From positions 7,501-44,357 of the forward strand of contig CAUYUJ010000871.1 of NCBI GenBank assembly GCA_963575745.1: DNA of 36,857 nt, in the 5' to 3' direction. The stretch comes from Prorocentrum cordatum (Eukaryota; Sar; Dinophyceae; Prorocentrales; Prorocentraceae). Under the pieces are notes generated by a model that saw only the letters and a program-made list of their open reading frames with translations, did not search any database and had not been told where the DNA came from. The stretch's first letter is position 1. Each line of letters opens with the position of its first letter. The translations under genes and the position numbers were made by a program. Shown here one piece after another: positions 35,720 through 36,857 of the stretch.

Positions 35720-36298
35720 CCCGTCCAGAAACAAAATGACCAGGCGAGTTGCTTTGACCAGGGAAGTGTAGGATTAACCAGTGGAACAAAACGATCTGAG
35801 ATGTGGCAGCCGCCAGATCGAAGCTCGGGATCAGACTGAGCAGACCCACAAGTAATCATGAATGCCTTCGCAGATCTTTCTATATCAGAGTTCATTGGAA
35901 GTTTATCTTGACCATCTTGAAGCCCTTTGAAGGCAATTGTGGATACCTTTGGTGCTCTCTTGGAGACATGTCTTGGAGGTCCTCGGGACCCTCCAGGGCC
36001 GATTCAGGATGCCATCGATCGAAAAAAGAACAGCGTCGATTTGCTTGTCTCCGTCGGAGCCTGAAAAATGATCCCTGTTTGCGCACCTGGAGCGCTCTTG
36101 GGCGTCCGTCGGGTCTTCTCGGCGCCCCTGTGATTCTCTGTGTTGGGGATCTCTTGGGGAGATTGGCTTCATTGAGGGGCCTCAAAAACACCATCGGAAG
36201 CTGAGAGGCGAGAAGGGAAAACTAATGAACGACCATGTGGTTTGAAGGAATTTGGCCCCTCGGCCTGGGGGGCATCCTCGGAAAGCTTCAATTCAAAC
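35720..36298. other. unassigned sequence with degenerate CTTGGGG-type units
   Basis: 35720-35890 has no recognisable feature. 35900-36190 contains loosely repeated CTCTTGGAGACATGTCTTGG, CTCTTGGGCGTC and CTCTTGGGGAGATTGG-type units like those at 34.8 and 31 kb. No aminotransferase exon was recognised. Confidence 0.45.
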
Positions 36299-36490
36299 CA
36301 AAAAAAACAACATAAATATCAACTTGTGGCACTCCGCGCGCATTTCTTGGATCCGCGCTGGACCCCCCTGGCGGCGCCTCCGGCGCCGCCCCTGGCGCGC
36401 TCCGCGCGCGCTAGGGAGGGGGTCCAGCGCAGATTCAAGAAATCCGCGCGGAGCGCCAACAATTTATGATTATTTTTTTTCTGTCTCTAC
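36299..36490. mobile_element. foldback (MITE-like) element, copy 3
   Basis: Left end CAACATAAATATCAACTTGT then GGCACTCCGCGCGCATTTC. Right end AAATCCGCGCGGAGCGCCAA then CAATTTATGATTA, a T-run and CTGTCTCTACC. The two ends are inverted repeats of each other and match the copies near 17.1 and 18.2 kb. The loop is GGCGCCTCCGGCGCCGCCCC, itself self-complementary. Confidence 0.8.
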
Positions 36491-36857
36491 CAATGCCACT
36501 TGGAGACGTCTTGGGGCATCATGAGGCATGCTGAAAGCTGTTTTGAGCCAGCTTGAGCAATACTGAGGGTAAACTTGCACGCCAGTTGTTGAAAGTAGGT
36601 ATTTTTGGACTCCCAGATCCCATTCTTCTTCAAGCGCCTTCCTATTTCAAGAACCGGTATACTTTGGATGTGTGTTGTTATATGTGGGAGGGCCTGAATC
36701 CAATCTTTTTCGTCCGTTTTCCTACTTCATGTTTTTTTGTTTTATTTATTTATTCCGACCGACGTGTAAGGTGTTTTGATGGGTATTGGAGCCATGTCGG
36801 CCTACATCCTCCAAAGGATGTCCCTGAAAAGTCCTTGAAAAAAAGCCGAAACCACTC
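36491..36857. other. unassigned right edge
   Basis: Less GC-rich than most of the window, with a T-rich stretch near 36725-36755. A few CTTGGGG-like units occur at the start. No gene, repeat or exon was recognised. Confidence 0.4.

Noticed and set aside
1-36857. tRNA, rRNA or snRNA genes
   Set aside because: No cloverleaf with A and B boxes, no rRNA core sequence and no U1-U6 signature was recognised on either strand by eye; a covariance-model scan would be needed to be certain.

Overview
This window looks like nuclear DNA of a dinoflagellate, and almost all of it is decayed retrotransposons and satellite or microsatellite DNA. The strongest marker is a perfect 22-nt dinoflagellate spliced leader (DinoSL) embedded in genomic DNA at 24451-24472. 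The GC-rich composition, the retroelement families, the abundance of simple repeats and a single host-like gene in 37 kb agree with this. I cannot name the genus.

Layout. 1-~8.5 kb (minus strand): a Ty1/copia element, left-truncated by the window edge, in the order gag / retropepsin / zinc-binding linker / cytosine-methyltransferase-like domain / integrase / reverse transcriptase / RNase H. It is broken by several frameshifts, and no LTR was identified. ~8.56-15.16 kb (plus): LINE-A, a badly frameshifted non-LTR retrotransposon with coiled-coil ORF1, an endonuclease remnant, RT, an RNase H remnant and a C-terminal Cys/His domain. 15.2-20 kb: tandem repeats, a duplicated composite minisatellite and two copies of a foldback (MITE-like) element. 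20-21.6 kb: GAG, CT and GAT microsatellites. 21.64-24.45 kb (minus): LINE-B, 5'-truncated. Its RT core, including the catalytic VDD motif, lies in an internal segment of about 0.34 kb in reversed orientation, next to a small AT-rich inserted element. 24.45-29.1 kb (plus): LINE-C, the least decayed element. It starts exactly at the spliced leader and abuts LINE-B head to head. 29.16-31.5 kb: GGA repeat, then an imperfect inverted repeat about 1.9 kb long. 31.66-33.19 kb: an 8-bp ATAGCCCT satellite with higher-order organisation. 33.19-33.95 kb: a TATG-type microsatellite. 34.18 kb onward (plus): the 5' exon of a PLP-dependent class I/II aminotransferase, the only host-like gene, possibly preceded by degenerate spliced-leader relicts. 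34.75-36.86 kb: probable intron or intergenic DNA with a GGA tract, a small TSD-flanked A-tailed retroposon and a third foldback copy.

The parts do not form a pathway. The unifying theme is retroposition of trans-spliced mRNAs and insertion of elements into one another. The most informative observations are the spliced leader at a LINE 5' end, the reversed RT core of LINE-B, the methyltransferase-like domain in a copia polyprotein, and the large inverted repeat and satellite structures. All calls come from reading translations and sequence by eye; no alignment or database search was run.
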